Shown in pieces: positions 6,529 to 11,897 of a DNA stretch of 11,897 nucleotides. Source of the DNA: Bacillota bacterium (lineage in GTDB: Bacteria; Bacillota_A; Clostridia; Lachnospirales; Bianqueaceae); NCBI GenBank assembly GCA_017420625.1, contig JAFOIR010000402.1:1-11897 (forward strand). Reading direction: 5' to 3'. The translations under genes were made by a program, and so were the position numbers. The first letter of the stretch is position 1. Every line of letters starts with the position of its first letter. The notes under the pieces are model-generated. The model worked only from the letters and a program-made list of their open reading frames with translations. It ran no database searches and was not told where the DNA came from.

Positions 6529-6984
6529 ATGAATCATGTAGATCACGCACAACGAGCCCGAGATCTTTTCTATAGCGGTTACAACTGTGCCCAGGCGGTA
6601 TTCTGCGCCTTTGCGGAAGACATGGGGCTGGACCTGGAAACGGCTGCCCGGCTGGCTTCCTCTTTTGGCGGCGGTCTGGGACGGCTGCGGGAACTCTGCG
6701 GCGCCCTCTCCGGGGCAGAAATGGCCCTCGGATATCTGCGAGGCTACTCCGATGTGACGGACCCTGCGCTGAAATCAGTACACTACCGGCAGGTCAGAGC
6801 TTTGGCAAATGCCTTCCGGGATAAGAACGGTACATACATTTGCCGGGAGCTTCTGAAGGACGTAATAACCACTCCCGGCGGAGAGCCGGAAGCCCGGACC
6901 CCGGAGTTTTACGCTTCCCGACCCTGCCTCCGTCTGGTCGGGGAAGCGGCCGGACTGCTCGAGGAAATGCTGCAGGAAGGGTAA
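6529..6984 (+). CDS. C-GCAxxG-C-C family redox protein
   Basis: A 151-residue member of the C_GCAxxG_C_C family, also called the redox-active disulfide or putative electron-transport family. The signature cysteines are visible in order: Cys20 in GYNCAQAVF, Cys57 in the core LCGALSGAEMALG (56-68), Cys105 in GTYICRELL and Cys133 in RPCLRLV. FGGGLGRLRE precedes the core as usual. Members are small proteins thought to bind a metal or to shuttle electrons or disulfides in anaerobes, but their function is not settled. The start has an AGAGG site and no separate promoter that I can see. It may depend on read-through of the terminator 13 bases upstream, which would tie it to the Fe-S/GGGtGRT operon. 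Confidence 0.9.
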   Translation: MNHVDHAQRARDLFYSGYNCAQAVFCAFAEDMGLDLETAARLASSFGGGLGRLRELCGALSGAEMALGYLRGYSDVTDPALKSVHYRQVRALANAFRDKNGTYICRELLKDVITTPGGEPEARTPEFYASRPCLRLVGEAAGLLEEMLQEG

Positions 6985-7002
6985 GAAAGAAAACGCCCTT
7001 TA

Positions 7003-7015
7003 CTGCGTGTCGCAG
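7003..7015. repeat. Small inverted repeat between convergent genes
   Basis: CTGCG-TGT-CGCAG forms a perfect 5-bp hairpin just beyond the end of the flavodoxin lipoprotein gene. On the minus strand TAAAGGGCGTTTTC follows, so it could be a weak terminator. The T run is displaced, and I do not claim termination. Confidence 0.3.
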
Positions 7016-7017
7016 CC

Positions 7018-7743
7018 TCACTGTCCGTCAAATCCAAGATCTTTGATCCATTCGCTTACCGACTCTCTCACGCTTTCCTGCTTGTTCTGACAATCATTTC
7101 CCCGTGCTGCCAGTCCTTCCAGAACCGTACTTCCGGGGATAGCAGAAGAAAGCTTTTTATCAAAGCCGAAAAGGCTGGAGCCTTCATGTGTGGAAAAAGG
7201 GACCAGGTCCTTGCCGGCGAGCGCCTCTGCGTTCTCTTCAAAAAACGTGTACATGATCATCGGCCAGTCGCCCCACCATACCGGAGCTCCGATGAAAACC
7301 GTATCATACTGCGAAAGGTCCGGAACTTCGCCCGCATAGGCAGGCCGGGCTTTTTCGTTTTGCTCTCTTTTCGCCACATCGGTGAGCTCGGCATAGGTCA
7401 TCGGATAATGATCGTCTGCAGGAAGCACTTCGAAGAGATCCGCACCGGTCTCCTCTGCGATCATCTCCGCAACGATCGCCGTATTGCCGTGATCGATCAC
7501 GCCGACTGTATATTGCTCACCGGTACGGGAGAAGTAGACGACCAGTATGCCGGTTTTGGAATGTTCTAATTCTTCAGAACCGGCTTCTTTAGCCGCGGCA
7601 TCCTTGCTTGTCAACTCTTCCTGCAAGGAAGTCTGCGGCTTGATTTGCGTATCGGACACATTGTCTGAAAGGCTGTCCGCAGCTCCGCAGCCGGATAGTA
7701 CAACGAGGAATAACCCTAATAGTAAAGCACTTACTCTTCTCAT
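7018..7743 (-). CDS. Flavodoxin-domain lipoprotein
   Basis: A 241-residue secreted flavodoxin. The N-terminus has basic residues, a hydrophobic core and a lipobox LSGC, so Cys19 should be lipidated and the protein anchored outside the membrane. A polar spacer of about 45 residues precedes the flavodoxin domain (about 65-241). The FMN phosphate loop region is VVYFSRTGEQY (68-78). The domain continues with GNTAIVAEMIAEETGADLFEV (86-106), YDTVFIGAPVWWGDWPM (146-162) and FSTHEGSS (183-190). I chose the ATG at 7743, which has GAGG six bases upstream. A GTG at 7755 would overlap the previous stop as GTGA and add four residues. It is the second gene of the flavodoxin operon facing the LysR gene. It probably carries electrons or reduces a substrate at the cell surface with FMN; partners are unknown. 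Confidence 0.88.
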   Translation of the reverse strand: MRRVSALLLGLFLVVLSGCGAADSLSDNVSDTQIKPQTSLQEELTSKDAAAKEAGSEELEHSKTGILVVYFSRTGEQYTVGVIDHGNTAIVAEMIAEETGADLFEVLPADDHYPMTYAELTDVAKREQNEKARPAYAGEVPDLSQYDTVFIGAPVWWGDWPMIMYTFFEENAEALAGKDLVPFSTHEGSSLFGFDKKLSSAIPGSTVLEGLAARGNDCQNKQESVRESVSEWIKDLGFDGQ

Positions 7744-7751
7744 AGCGCGCC

Positions 7752-8273
7752 TCACAGGAGTCTGTTAGCTTTCAGCCAGCGTTCTACGCTCAGGCCGGCG
7801 CTTGCCGCACTGCCTCCGGTGATAGGCAGGCCCTTTTTTACAGTTGCTCCGGGGCAGGCTTTTTTGATGTCCCTTTCGCTGACGCCCATACCGCTTCCTT
7901 CATTGGTGCAAAGAGGCAGGATGGTCTTTCCGGTGAAGTCAAAAGCTTCCAGGAAAGTGAACACGGCCATCGGCATCGTGCCCCAGTAGTTAGGATAGGC
8001 CAGGATAACCGTGTCATATCCGTCGATGGACTCCGGCATGGAAACAAGCTCCGGTCTTGCCTAAGCCCTAAGATCCTTTTTTCCCTCTTCGATGCAGGTC
8101 ATATAGACCGGAGAATACGGCTCCTTCATTTCAATTTTGAAGGTATCCGCTTCGATCATGTCCTTCATAATGTCTGCAACGATTTCGGTATTGCCTATCT
8201 TCACATAGCGCATCGCGCCGCTGAAGTAGTTCTCGTCCGCTCTTGAGAAAAATGCGATCAGTGTTTTAGCCAT
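7752..8273 (-). pseudogene. Flavodoxin interrupted by one in-frame amber codon
   Basis: The frame from the ATG at 8273 (AGGAGG site at 8281-8286) to the TGA at 7752-7754 encodes a 173-codon flavodoxin of normal family length, with TAG at codon 71 (8061-8063). Before the stop it reads AKTLIAFFSRADENYF and GNTEIVADIMKDMIEADTFKI. After it, in the same frame, come ARPELVSMPESIDGYDTVIL, YPNYWGTMPMAVFTFLEAFDF and CTNEGSGMG. Both halves keep the flavodoxin motifs, and no frameshift or other stop is present, so the change is a single substitution. The simplest reading is a recent nonsense mutation that inactivates the gene. Suppression, recoding or a sequence error are alternatives. An internal ATG at 8039 begins just past the stop but has no clear ribosome binding site. 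This gene leads the operon divergent from LysR. Confidence 0.85.
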
Positions 8274-8327
8274 GACTGGTCCTCCTGTTCTTCTGATCCG
8301 GCTTACGCCATATTGTGATCTGGTTAT

Positions 8328-8357
8328 ATTATATCGGCATGGTATTGCAAAGTCCAA
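8328..8357 (-). promoter_or_regulatory. Promoter of the flavodoxin operon
   Basis: Minus-strand TATAAT (8328-8333) has TTGGAC (8352-8357) 18 bases upstream. The -10 is perfect and the -35 weak, as expected for a promoter needing an activator such as the divergent LysR protein. Confidence 0.6.
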
Positions 8358-8358
8358 T
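8344..8358. promoter_or_regulatory. LysR-type operator (T-N11-A dyad)
   Basis: ATTG-CAAAGTC-CAAT is a 15-bp interrupted dyad containing the T-N11-A pattern (T at 8345, A at 8357) that LysR-type regulators recognise. It covers the -35 elements of both divergent promoters, so one bound site could repress lysR and control the flavodoxins. Confidence 0.65.
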
Positions 8359-8374
8359 CGAAACATGTTATACT
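8345..8374 (+). promoter_or_regulatory. Promoter of the lysR-type gene
   Basis: TTGCAA (8345-8350), an 18-base spacer and TATACT (8369-8374) lie about 30 bases before the start codon. The -35 lies inside the LysR dyad, which suggests negative autoregulation. Confidence 0.6.
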
Positions 8375-8376
8375 TA

Positions 8377-8391
8377 ATTTAATAATTAAAT
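8377..8391. repeat. AT-rich perfect inverted repeat in the lysR leader
   Basis: ATTTAAT-A-ATTAAAT is a perfect 7-bp inverted repeat around one base, between the -10 and the ribosome binding site (GCAGGAGC) of the LysR gene. It could be a second operator half or simply AT-rich leader sequence. Confidence 0.4.
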
Positions 8392-8405
8392 AGCAGGAGC
8401 AGATC

Positions 8406-9293
8406 ATGACTACCAAACAGATCGATTATTGCATCGAGCTCGCCCGCACGCTGAACTTCAGCCGGGCAGCTGATAACATGTTCGTCAGCCAGCCGACTTT
8501 TTCCTACCAGATCAAACTCCTGGAGGACGAAATCGGCTTTACGCTCTTCGAACGGAGCGGCAAAGGCGCCGCGCTCACTCCTGCCGGCGCTCAGTTTGTT
8601 TCCTTCCTGACGGGTATGAGGCAGGATCTGAAACGCGCCATTGAACAGGGACAGAACTTCAGCGCCAGGTATCAGGACAGCATTTCCATCTGCATGATGG
8701 TCCGACAAGCGCTTTATTTCCTGCCGGAAGCCATGCGGATTTTTGCGGATTCAGAGCCAAACGTACAGATTGTCCCGGTTTTCCGGTATGAGAACAGTAT
8801 GGAAGCATTTCTCCGGAATGAAACCGATATCATTTTTGCTTTGAAGGAACAAACTCGCCAGGTGGCCGGAATACAGGTGCATGACCTGTTCGAGAGCAAA
8901 ATCTACCTGATCGCAAACCGGGATGATTCTCTCGCAGGTAAAAACCTGATCTGCGAAGAAGACCTCTATGGGCGGACACTGATGGTCGGCGGAGGTTCTC
9001 CTTCGGCGCTTCGTACAGTCCAGCACCGTCTTATAGGTTCAGGAAAGATCAACTACTTCAACAGCGCCGACCATGATACGACCCTTACCAATGTTGCGGC
9101 CGGCCGCGGAGTCTGTCTTGCTCCGGGTTTTCTGAATGATCACAGCGGGCAGTTCGCATGGATCCCGTTCGACTGCAAAGAAAGCTTCTCCTGCGTTCTC
9201 TGCACCCATAAAGAAGATCAGAGAGAAAGCATAAAGTCCTTCCTGGATATTCTGAAAAAGCTCTACCGGGAGGCCATCGCCTTCCCCCTGTAA
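8406..9293 (+). CDS. LysR family transcriptional regulator
   Basis: A 295-residue LysR-type regulator of standard length. The winged helix-turn-helix lies at residues 1-60 (IDYCIELARTLNFSRAADNMF, then VSQPTFSYQIKLLEDEIGFTLFER). The effector-binding domain (about 90-290) follows, with typical LysR substrate-domain turns such as FRYENSMEAFLRNETDIIFAL and the VAAGRGVCLAPGF segment near 243-255. The ATG at 8406 has an AGGAGC site. It is divergent from the flavodoxin operon, and a T-N11-A dyad lies in the shared promoter region. It therefore most likely controls the flavodoxins and itself. The effector is not known. Confidence 0.95.
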   Translation: MTTKQIDYCIELARTLNFSRAADNMFVSQPTFSYQIKLLEDEIGFTLFERSGKGAALTPAGAQFVSFLTGMRQDLKRAIEQGQNFSARYQDSISICMMVRQALYFLPEAMRIFADSEPNVQIVPVFRYENSMEAFLRNETDIIFALKEQTRQVAGIQVHDLFESKIYLIANRDDSLAGKNLICEEDLYGRTLMVGGGSPSALRTVQHRLIGSGKINYFNSADHDTTLTNVAAGRGVCLAPGFLNDHSGQFAWIPFDCKESFSCVLCTHKEDQRESIKSFLDILKKLYREAIAFPL

Positions 9294-9400
9294 GTTGAAA
9301 GAAGCCAAAACGCTTGGAAAACGCCTTAACGCCTCTCGGCCCCCGGACAGCAAAGATCCCGTATTTCACTTTCAATCGTTCAAACGTAAACTGATCCGGC

Positions 9401-9634
9401 TCATACCGCTTCTGCAGCCTGATCTTCATCAATGCCGTCATGGAAAGATGCTTCTCCGCAGATCCCGAGCTTCTCACGCGGCACATCCATGATGATTCCA
9501 TACCATTTGCGGTTATCCTCATGGCGGAAGATGGCGTAATCGGGAAAACGCCTCCAAAGATACTCCGGTTCGCTGTCGTATTTCTTTTTCACATATCCGT
9601 ATACCTTTTCACGGACAGACAGCTTCCTGTTCAT
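9401..9634 (-). pseudogene. Truncated MmcQ/YjbR family protein
   Basis: This 77-codon frame begins like an MmcQ/YjbR protein (a small CyaY-like fold of about 115-120 residues): VREKVYGYVKKKYDSEPEYL, then WRRFPDYAIFRHEDNRKWYG and IIMDVPREKLGI up to about residue 57. After residue 60 the sequence leaves the family (GEASFHDGIDEDQAAEAV) and stops. The expected second half, with its DPLL and AYHM-type motifs, is absent from all nearby frames. The start overlaps the radical SAM stop as ATGA, so it is the last gene of the HxlR-radical SAM operon. I read it as an N-terminal fragment left by a deletion. A short intact protein with a novel tail is less likely. Confidence 0.7.
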
Positions 9635-10518
9635 TCCTTTACCTTCTTTGCGGACTTTTTGACTTCCTCATGGTAGAAATAATTGACTACCACGGGCGGC
9701 TCTCCAAACGCGGACCGGTGCTGGTCATTGTCGCGCAGATATGGCATGTTTTCCTTTTCCGTGTATTGACGCATTTCCTGATCCAGCGCAGTCCAATAAT
9801 CCCGGCTCTTTTTGTTGTATATCTCGTAATAGAGTTCGTCCAGCTCCGGGTGATTTTCGTGGATCCACTCCCTGATCCTCGCGCCGTAATCACCGCGCAG
9901 GTTCAGGTTTTCCAGCCACACCAGGTTGCACTGGCCTTTGGCACGCTCGATGATCTCTATGGGATCAGTGATGCCGGGGAAGATCGGGGAAATGAAGCAG
10001 GTGGTCTGCACTCCCGCCTCATAGAACTGCTTCATGGCTTCCAGCCTGCGTTCAATGCTGACGCCCCTGTCCATCTCTTTTCTGAAGGCTTCGTCTAATG
10101 TATTGATGGAGAAAGAAACCCGCGCTTCCGGGAACGTTTTTATCAGGTCGATATCTCTGAGAACGAGATCGGATTTTGTGGCGATGCTGATGCTGATGCC
10201 GCTTCCTTTCAGCTGCTCCAGTAAAGCCCGCGTTCTGCCGTACTTCTTTTCACATGGCTGATAGCAGTCGGTGACCGAACCGAGAAAGGCTTCCTTTCCG
10301 GCATACTTCTCAGGATTTTTGATCTTCGGCCAGTATTTCACGTCGATGAATTCGCCCCAGGGCTCCGGATGATTGGTGAAGCGCTTCATGAAGGAGGCAT
10401 AGCAGTACTTGCAGCCATGCGTGCATCCAACATAAGGATTGACTGAAAAATCCGCCACCGGCAGATTGGATTTGGTCATCACGCTCTTTACTTCGATTTC
10501 TTTGATCGTCAGGCTCAT
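9631..10518 (-). CDS. SPL-type radical SAM protein
   Basis: A 295-residue radical SAM protein of the spore-photoproduct-lyase-like (SplB-related, Rv2578c-type) group. The 4Fe-4S site is CTHGCKYC (Cys32, Cys36, Cys39), a CxxxCxxC motif with an aromatic before the last cysteine, within VNPYVGCTHGCKYCYASFMK. Typical later blocks are FLGSVTDCYQPCEKKYGRTR (78-97), ISIATKSDLVLRDIDL (110-125), VSFSINTLDEAFRKEMDRG (134-152) and FISPIFPGITDP (175-186). Cys85 and Cys89 are additional cysteines. The start at 10518 is chosen for AAGGAG six bases upstream. An HxlR gene precedes it by 10 bases. It is likely too divergent to be a true spore photoproduct lyase. It should cleave S-adenosylmethionine to act on an unknown substrate, in a cytoplasm kept anaerobic. 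Confidence 0.9.
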   Translation of the reverse strand: MSLTIKEIEVKSVMTKSNLPVADFSVNPYVGCTHGCKYCYASFMKRFTNHPEPWGEFIDVKYWPKIKNPEKYAGKEAFLGSVTDCYQPCEKKYGRTRALLEQLKGSGISISIATKSDLVLRDIDLIKTFPEARVSFSINTLDEAFRKEMDRGVSIERRLEAMKQFYEAGVQTTCFISPIFPGITDPIEIIERAKGQCNLVWLENLNLRGDYGARIREWIHENHPELDELYYEIYNKKSRDYWTALDQEMRQYTEKENMPYLRDNDQHRSAFGEPPVVVNYFYHEEVKKSAKKVKE

Positions 10519-10528
10519 CGCTTTCTCC

Positions 10529-10933
10529 TTATTTATCTTCCGTATTACCGTAGAGCTCCTTCTCATGTTTGAAGCCCCAGTTCATGATGGAATAGAATAC
10601 CGGCAGAAGGTCCCTTCCCATTTCGGTCAGAGAGTACTCCACATGGGGAGGGATCTCATTGAACTGCTCCCTGTGGATGAGTCCGTCCTCCTCCAGTTCC
10701 CGCAGCGATTTTGTCAGCATGGTATTAGTAATGCCGGGAAGATCCTTCTTCAACTGTCCGAAGCGCACGGTATCATAGATGCACATCTCATACATCAGCT
10801 GGGATTTCCACCTGCCCTGCAGCATGACAAGAAGCGGTGTGACAGGACAGTTCCCATCCTTTGTCACAATGCCATTCTTGATGTTGGCAAGATATTCCTC
10901 ATAGCTCATATAAGTCTCTTTTGTATTACTCAT
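10529..10933 (-). CDS. HxlR family winged-helix regulator
   Basis: A 134-residue HxlR-type regulator. The conserved first cysteine (Cys29, in GNCPVTPLL) sits before the winged helix, as in redox- or electrophile-sensing members such as YodB and CatR. LLQGRWKS-type sequence (MLQGRWKSQLMYEM), RFGQLKKDLPGITNTMLTKSLRELEEDGLI and the wing VEYSLTEMGRDLLPV follow. The ATG at 10933 has AAGGAG. The gene is first in an operon with the radical SAM protein and the MmcQ fragment. A near-palindrome overlaps its promoter, so it probably represses its own operon until a reactive small molecule modifies Cys29. That trigger is an inference. Confidence 0.93.
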   Translation of the reverse strand: MSNTKETYMSYEEYLANIKNGIVTKDGNCPVTPLLVMLQGRWKSQLMYEMCIYDTVRFGQLKKDLPGITNTMLTKSLRELEEDGLIHREQFNEIPPHVEYSLTEMGRDLLPVFYSIMNWGFKHEKELYGNTEDK

Positions 10934-10972
10934 CGCCTGCTCCTTCGCAACAGAATCCTATTTTTTTCATTA

Positions 10973-10992
10973 GGTAGTTTAATTATACCACC
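10973..10992. promoter_or_regulatory. Putative HxlR operator
   Basis: A 20-bp near-palindrome with arms GGTrGT and ACyACC around a TAATTA core matches its own reverse complement at 16 of 20 positions. It covers the -10 of the HxlR promoter, the expected position for an autorepressing site. Confidence 0.5.
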
Positions 10993-11010
10993 TCCGATTT
11001 TCAAATCAAG
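10982..11010 (-). promoter_or_regulatory. Promoter of the HxlR operon
   Basis: Minus-strand TATAAT (10982-10987) lies about 50 bases before the start codon, with a weaker -35 upstream (CTTGAT at 11005-11010, or TTGATT one base closer). The -10 sits inside the palindromic operator. Confidence 0.55.
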
Positions 11011-11161
11011 TACGCAGTATTAACTGACTGAGTATGACCAATGATACCGGGAAACGTCTCGGCAATTTCATGAGATACTGTCTTATGTACGAGGCAGTTT
11101 TCACTGCCTCTCCCGTTTTACAGTTCTGCAGTACGCCGACTGCACTGTTGAAAAATGCCAT
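11006..11161 (-). pseudogene. Remnant of a Maff2 family mobile-element gene
   Basis: A minus-strand ATG at 11161, with a perfect AAAGGAGG site nine bases upstream (11171-11178), opens a frame beginning MAFFNSAVGVLQ. This is the characteristic start of Maff2 family proteins, small hydrophobic proteins of conjugative and integrative elements in Clostridia, normally about 70 residues. After codon 12 the hydrophobic glycine-rich body is gone and the frame runs on for 39 unrelated residues to a TGA. A hairpin lies just after the break. No other conjugation gene is present. I read it as the 5' end of a Maff2 gene left at an excision or deletion scar. The next gene to the left is the HxlR operon, whose promoter lies at the end of this frame. 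Confidence 0.65.
11091..11110. repeat. Perfect 8-bp hairpin with 4-base loop beside the Maff2 break
   Basis: GAGGCAGT-TTTC-ACTGCCTC; on the minus strand the loop is GAAA, a GNRA tetraloop. It begins about a dozen bases past the point where the Maff2 sequence stops matching. No T run follows on the minus strand, so it is not an ordinary terminator there. It might belong to the end of a former element. Confidence 0.55.
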
Positions 11162-11205
11162 AAAGTGTTTCCTCCTTTGTTAGCTCCGCATTTGCGGGTG
11201 ATAAT

Positions 11206-11244
11206 GAAAAAAGCCAGGGACTGATCACTTGTCAGTTCCTGGCT
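11206..11244 (-). terminator. Rho-independent terminator of the CPBP operon
   Basis: On the minus strand AGCCAGGAACTGA pairs with TCAGTCCCTGGCT as a 13-bp stem with one G.T pair and a 6-base loop, then TTTTT. It lies 10 bases after the stop of the small membrane protein gene. Confidence 0.9.
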
Positions 11245-11253
11245 ATGTAATGG

Positions 11254-11481
11254 TCAATATTCAGTTTTATCTTTTGCCTCTTCGTCGTCCAGTCCTGACG
11301 GAGGAATGGCAAAGGCATAGCTGCCCTTTTCCTCTCCCTCTTTCGGCGGGGTCTTTCTCCATGCCCACAACAGACTGCGGATCTCGACCACACCGGTCTC
11401 TTTATCTTTCTGAACTCTGTACGGGATCAGCGATACCAGAAATGCCCCTAAAGCCATTCCGCAAATGAATGATTTTTTCAT
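11254..11481 (-). CDS. Small single-pass membrane protein, unknown function
   Basis: A 75-residue protein with one N-terminal hydrophobic segment (about residues 5-22, CGMALGAFLVSLIP) and a polar tail: YRVQKDKETGVVEIRSLLWAW, then KTPPKEGEEKG and SYAFAIPPSGLDDEEAKDK. The short N-terminus and basic residues after the segment suggest an inner-membrane anchor with the acidic tail in the cytoplasm, though this is uncertain. I do not recognise a family. The ATG has AAGGAGG upstream and overlaps the CPBP stop as ATGA, so the two are translationally coupled. A strong terminator follows, so it closes the operon. It could be a partner or a substrate of the protease. Confidence 0.7.
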   Translation of the reverse strand: MKKSFICGMALGAFLVSLIPYRVQKDKETGVVEIRSLLWAWRKTPPKEGEEKGSYAFAIPPSGLDDEEAKDKTEY

Positions 11482-11897
11482 GAAAGAACCTCCTTTTTTG
11501 TGTCTGCCCGATTGATTGCCGGCGTCTCTACACGCTTTCCCAGATACAGGCAGTATGCTACAGACACGACGATGACCACGATATGTACGATCAAATTCAC
11601 AAGCTGAGAGCCATCGTCGGATGCGAAGACAGAGGCTACGTCGATGAAGCTGTGCGCCAGGATCCCGGGCAGAAGGCTCCCGCTCTTATAAAACACGAGC
11701 GTAAAGACAAAACCCATGGCAACCGCGAAAACCACCTGGGTGAGGGTGGCAATCAGTTCATGTCCGGTAAAAAGATTTATAATATGCCCCATCCCGAAGG
11801 TGATGGAGGAAACGATGACGGCTACTTTCACATTACCGTCCTTCAGCATGGCCTTGAACAGGAAGCCTCGGAAGATCAGTTCCTCTGCAAATCCGAC
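11478..11897 (-). CDS. CPBP (Abi) family intramembrane glutamic protease, 5' end beyond the window
   Basis: The visible 139 C-terminal residues belong to the CPBP/Abi (type II CAAX protease-like) family. Motif 1 is at the window edge, AEELIFRGFLF, with the paired Glu and the Arg. Motif 2 is SITFGMGHIINLF with its His. Motif 3 is LLPGILAHSFID, also with its His. All catalytic residues are therefore present. Hydrophobic segments around motifs 2 and 3 and a last helix (VNLIVHIVVIVVSVAYCLYL) put it in the membrane. The frame is open to position 11897 and the N-terminal helices are missing. In bacteria such proteins process membrane-bound peptides or confer self-immunity to bacteriocins; no bacteriocin gene is visible here. 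Confidence 0.92.
   Translation of the reverse strand, partial: VGFAEELIFRGFLFKAMLKDGNVKVAVIVSSITFGMGHIINLFTGHELIATLTQVVFAVAMGFVFTLVFYKSGSLLPGILAHSFIDVASVFASDDGSQLVNLIVHIVVIVVSVAYCLYLGKRVETPAINRADTKKEVLS

Noticed and set aside
9085..9522. A 145-codon minus-strand frame across the end of the LysR gene and the MmcQ fragment
   Set aside because: Most of it is antisense to LysR and there is no ribosome binding site. Only its middle part might be a fragment of a former gene, which is noted as a finding.
10034..11023. Plus-strand frames opposite the radical SAM and HxlR genes
   Set aside because: They have no ribosome binding sites or domains, and both opposite-strand genes are clear family members.
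11050..11125. GNRA-loop hairpin as domain V of a group II intron
   Set aside because: The stem is a plain 8-bp helix without the AGC triad and bulge of domain V, and no intron 5' end or reverse transcriptase is present.
11478..11897. CPBP protease as evidence of a bacteriocin immunity cluster
   Set aside because: No bacteriocin precursor, double-glycine leader or ABC exporter is visible in the window.

Overview
The window looks like chromosomal DNA of an anaerobic member of the Bacillota, class Clostridia, most likely Lachnospiraceae-like. This is an inference. It rests on the mid-range G+C, the AGGAGG-type ribosome binding sites, and the families present: GGGtGRT protein with its NifU-like partner, C-GCAxxG-C-C protein, DUF3021 with LytTR, small flavodoxins with a LysR regulator, an SPL-type radical SAM protein, and a Maff2 remnant. 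There are no rRNA or tRNA genes, no CRISPR array and no intact mobile element. Most genes sit in short two- or three-gene operons with 4-nt ATGA overlaps or very small gaps.

Left part (1-3250). A minus-strand pair encodes a YoaP-like GNAT acetyltransferase and a DUF4256 protein. It diverges from a plus-strand, translationally coupled pair of membrane-anchored zinc-ribbon proteins. The second of these carries a Ser/Asp/Glu-rich linker and YD (RHS-like) repeats. Near-consensus promoters face away from each other in the 1400-1561 gap. A strong hairpin at about 3250 ends the zinc-ribbon pair.

Middle part (3287-7015). A minus-strand LytTR regulator and DUF3021 membrane protein form what looks like a two-protein LytTR regulatory system. 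Divergent from it on the plus strand are a small Dabb-like protein, then the NifU-like Fe-S scaffold homologue and the GGGtGRT protein, then a C-GCAxxG-C-C redox protein after a terminator or attenuator. The scaffold and GGGtGRT genes have strongly biased codons, suggesting high expression. They form a conserved pair whose biochemical role is, to my knowledge, unsettled, and they are the best candidate here for an undescribed system.

Right part (7018-11897). Two minus-strand flavodoxins (one cytoplasmic, one a lipoprotein) diverge from a LysR regulator, with a clear T-N11-A operator between overlapping promoters. The first flavodoxin has a single in-frame amber codon in an otherwise intact frame. 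Next come a truncated MmcQ/YjbR gene, an SPL-type radical SAM gene and an HxlR regulator in one minus-strand operon, with a near-palindromic operator over the HxlR promoter. A degenerate start of a Maff2 mobile-element gene lies upstream of HxlR, marking an old integrative-element scar. The window ends in a small membrane protein translationally coupled to a CPBP (Abi) intramembrane protease that runs off the right edge.
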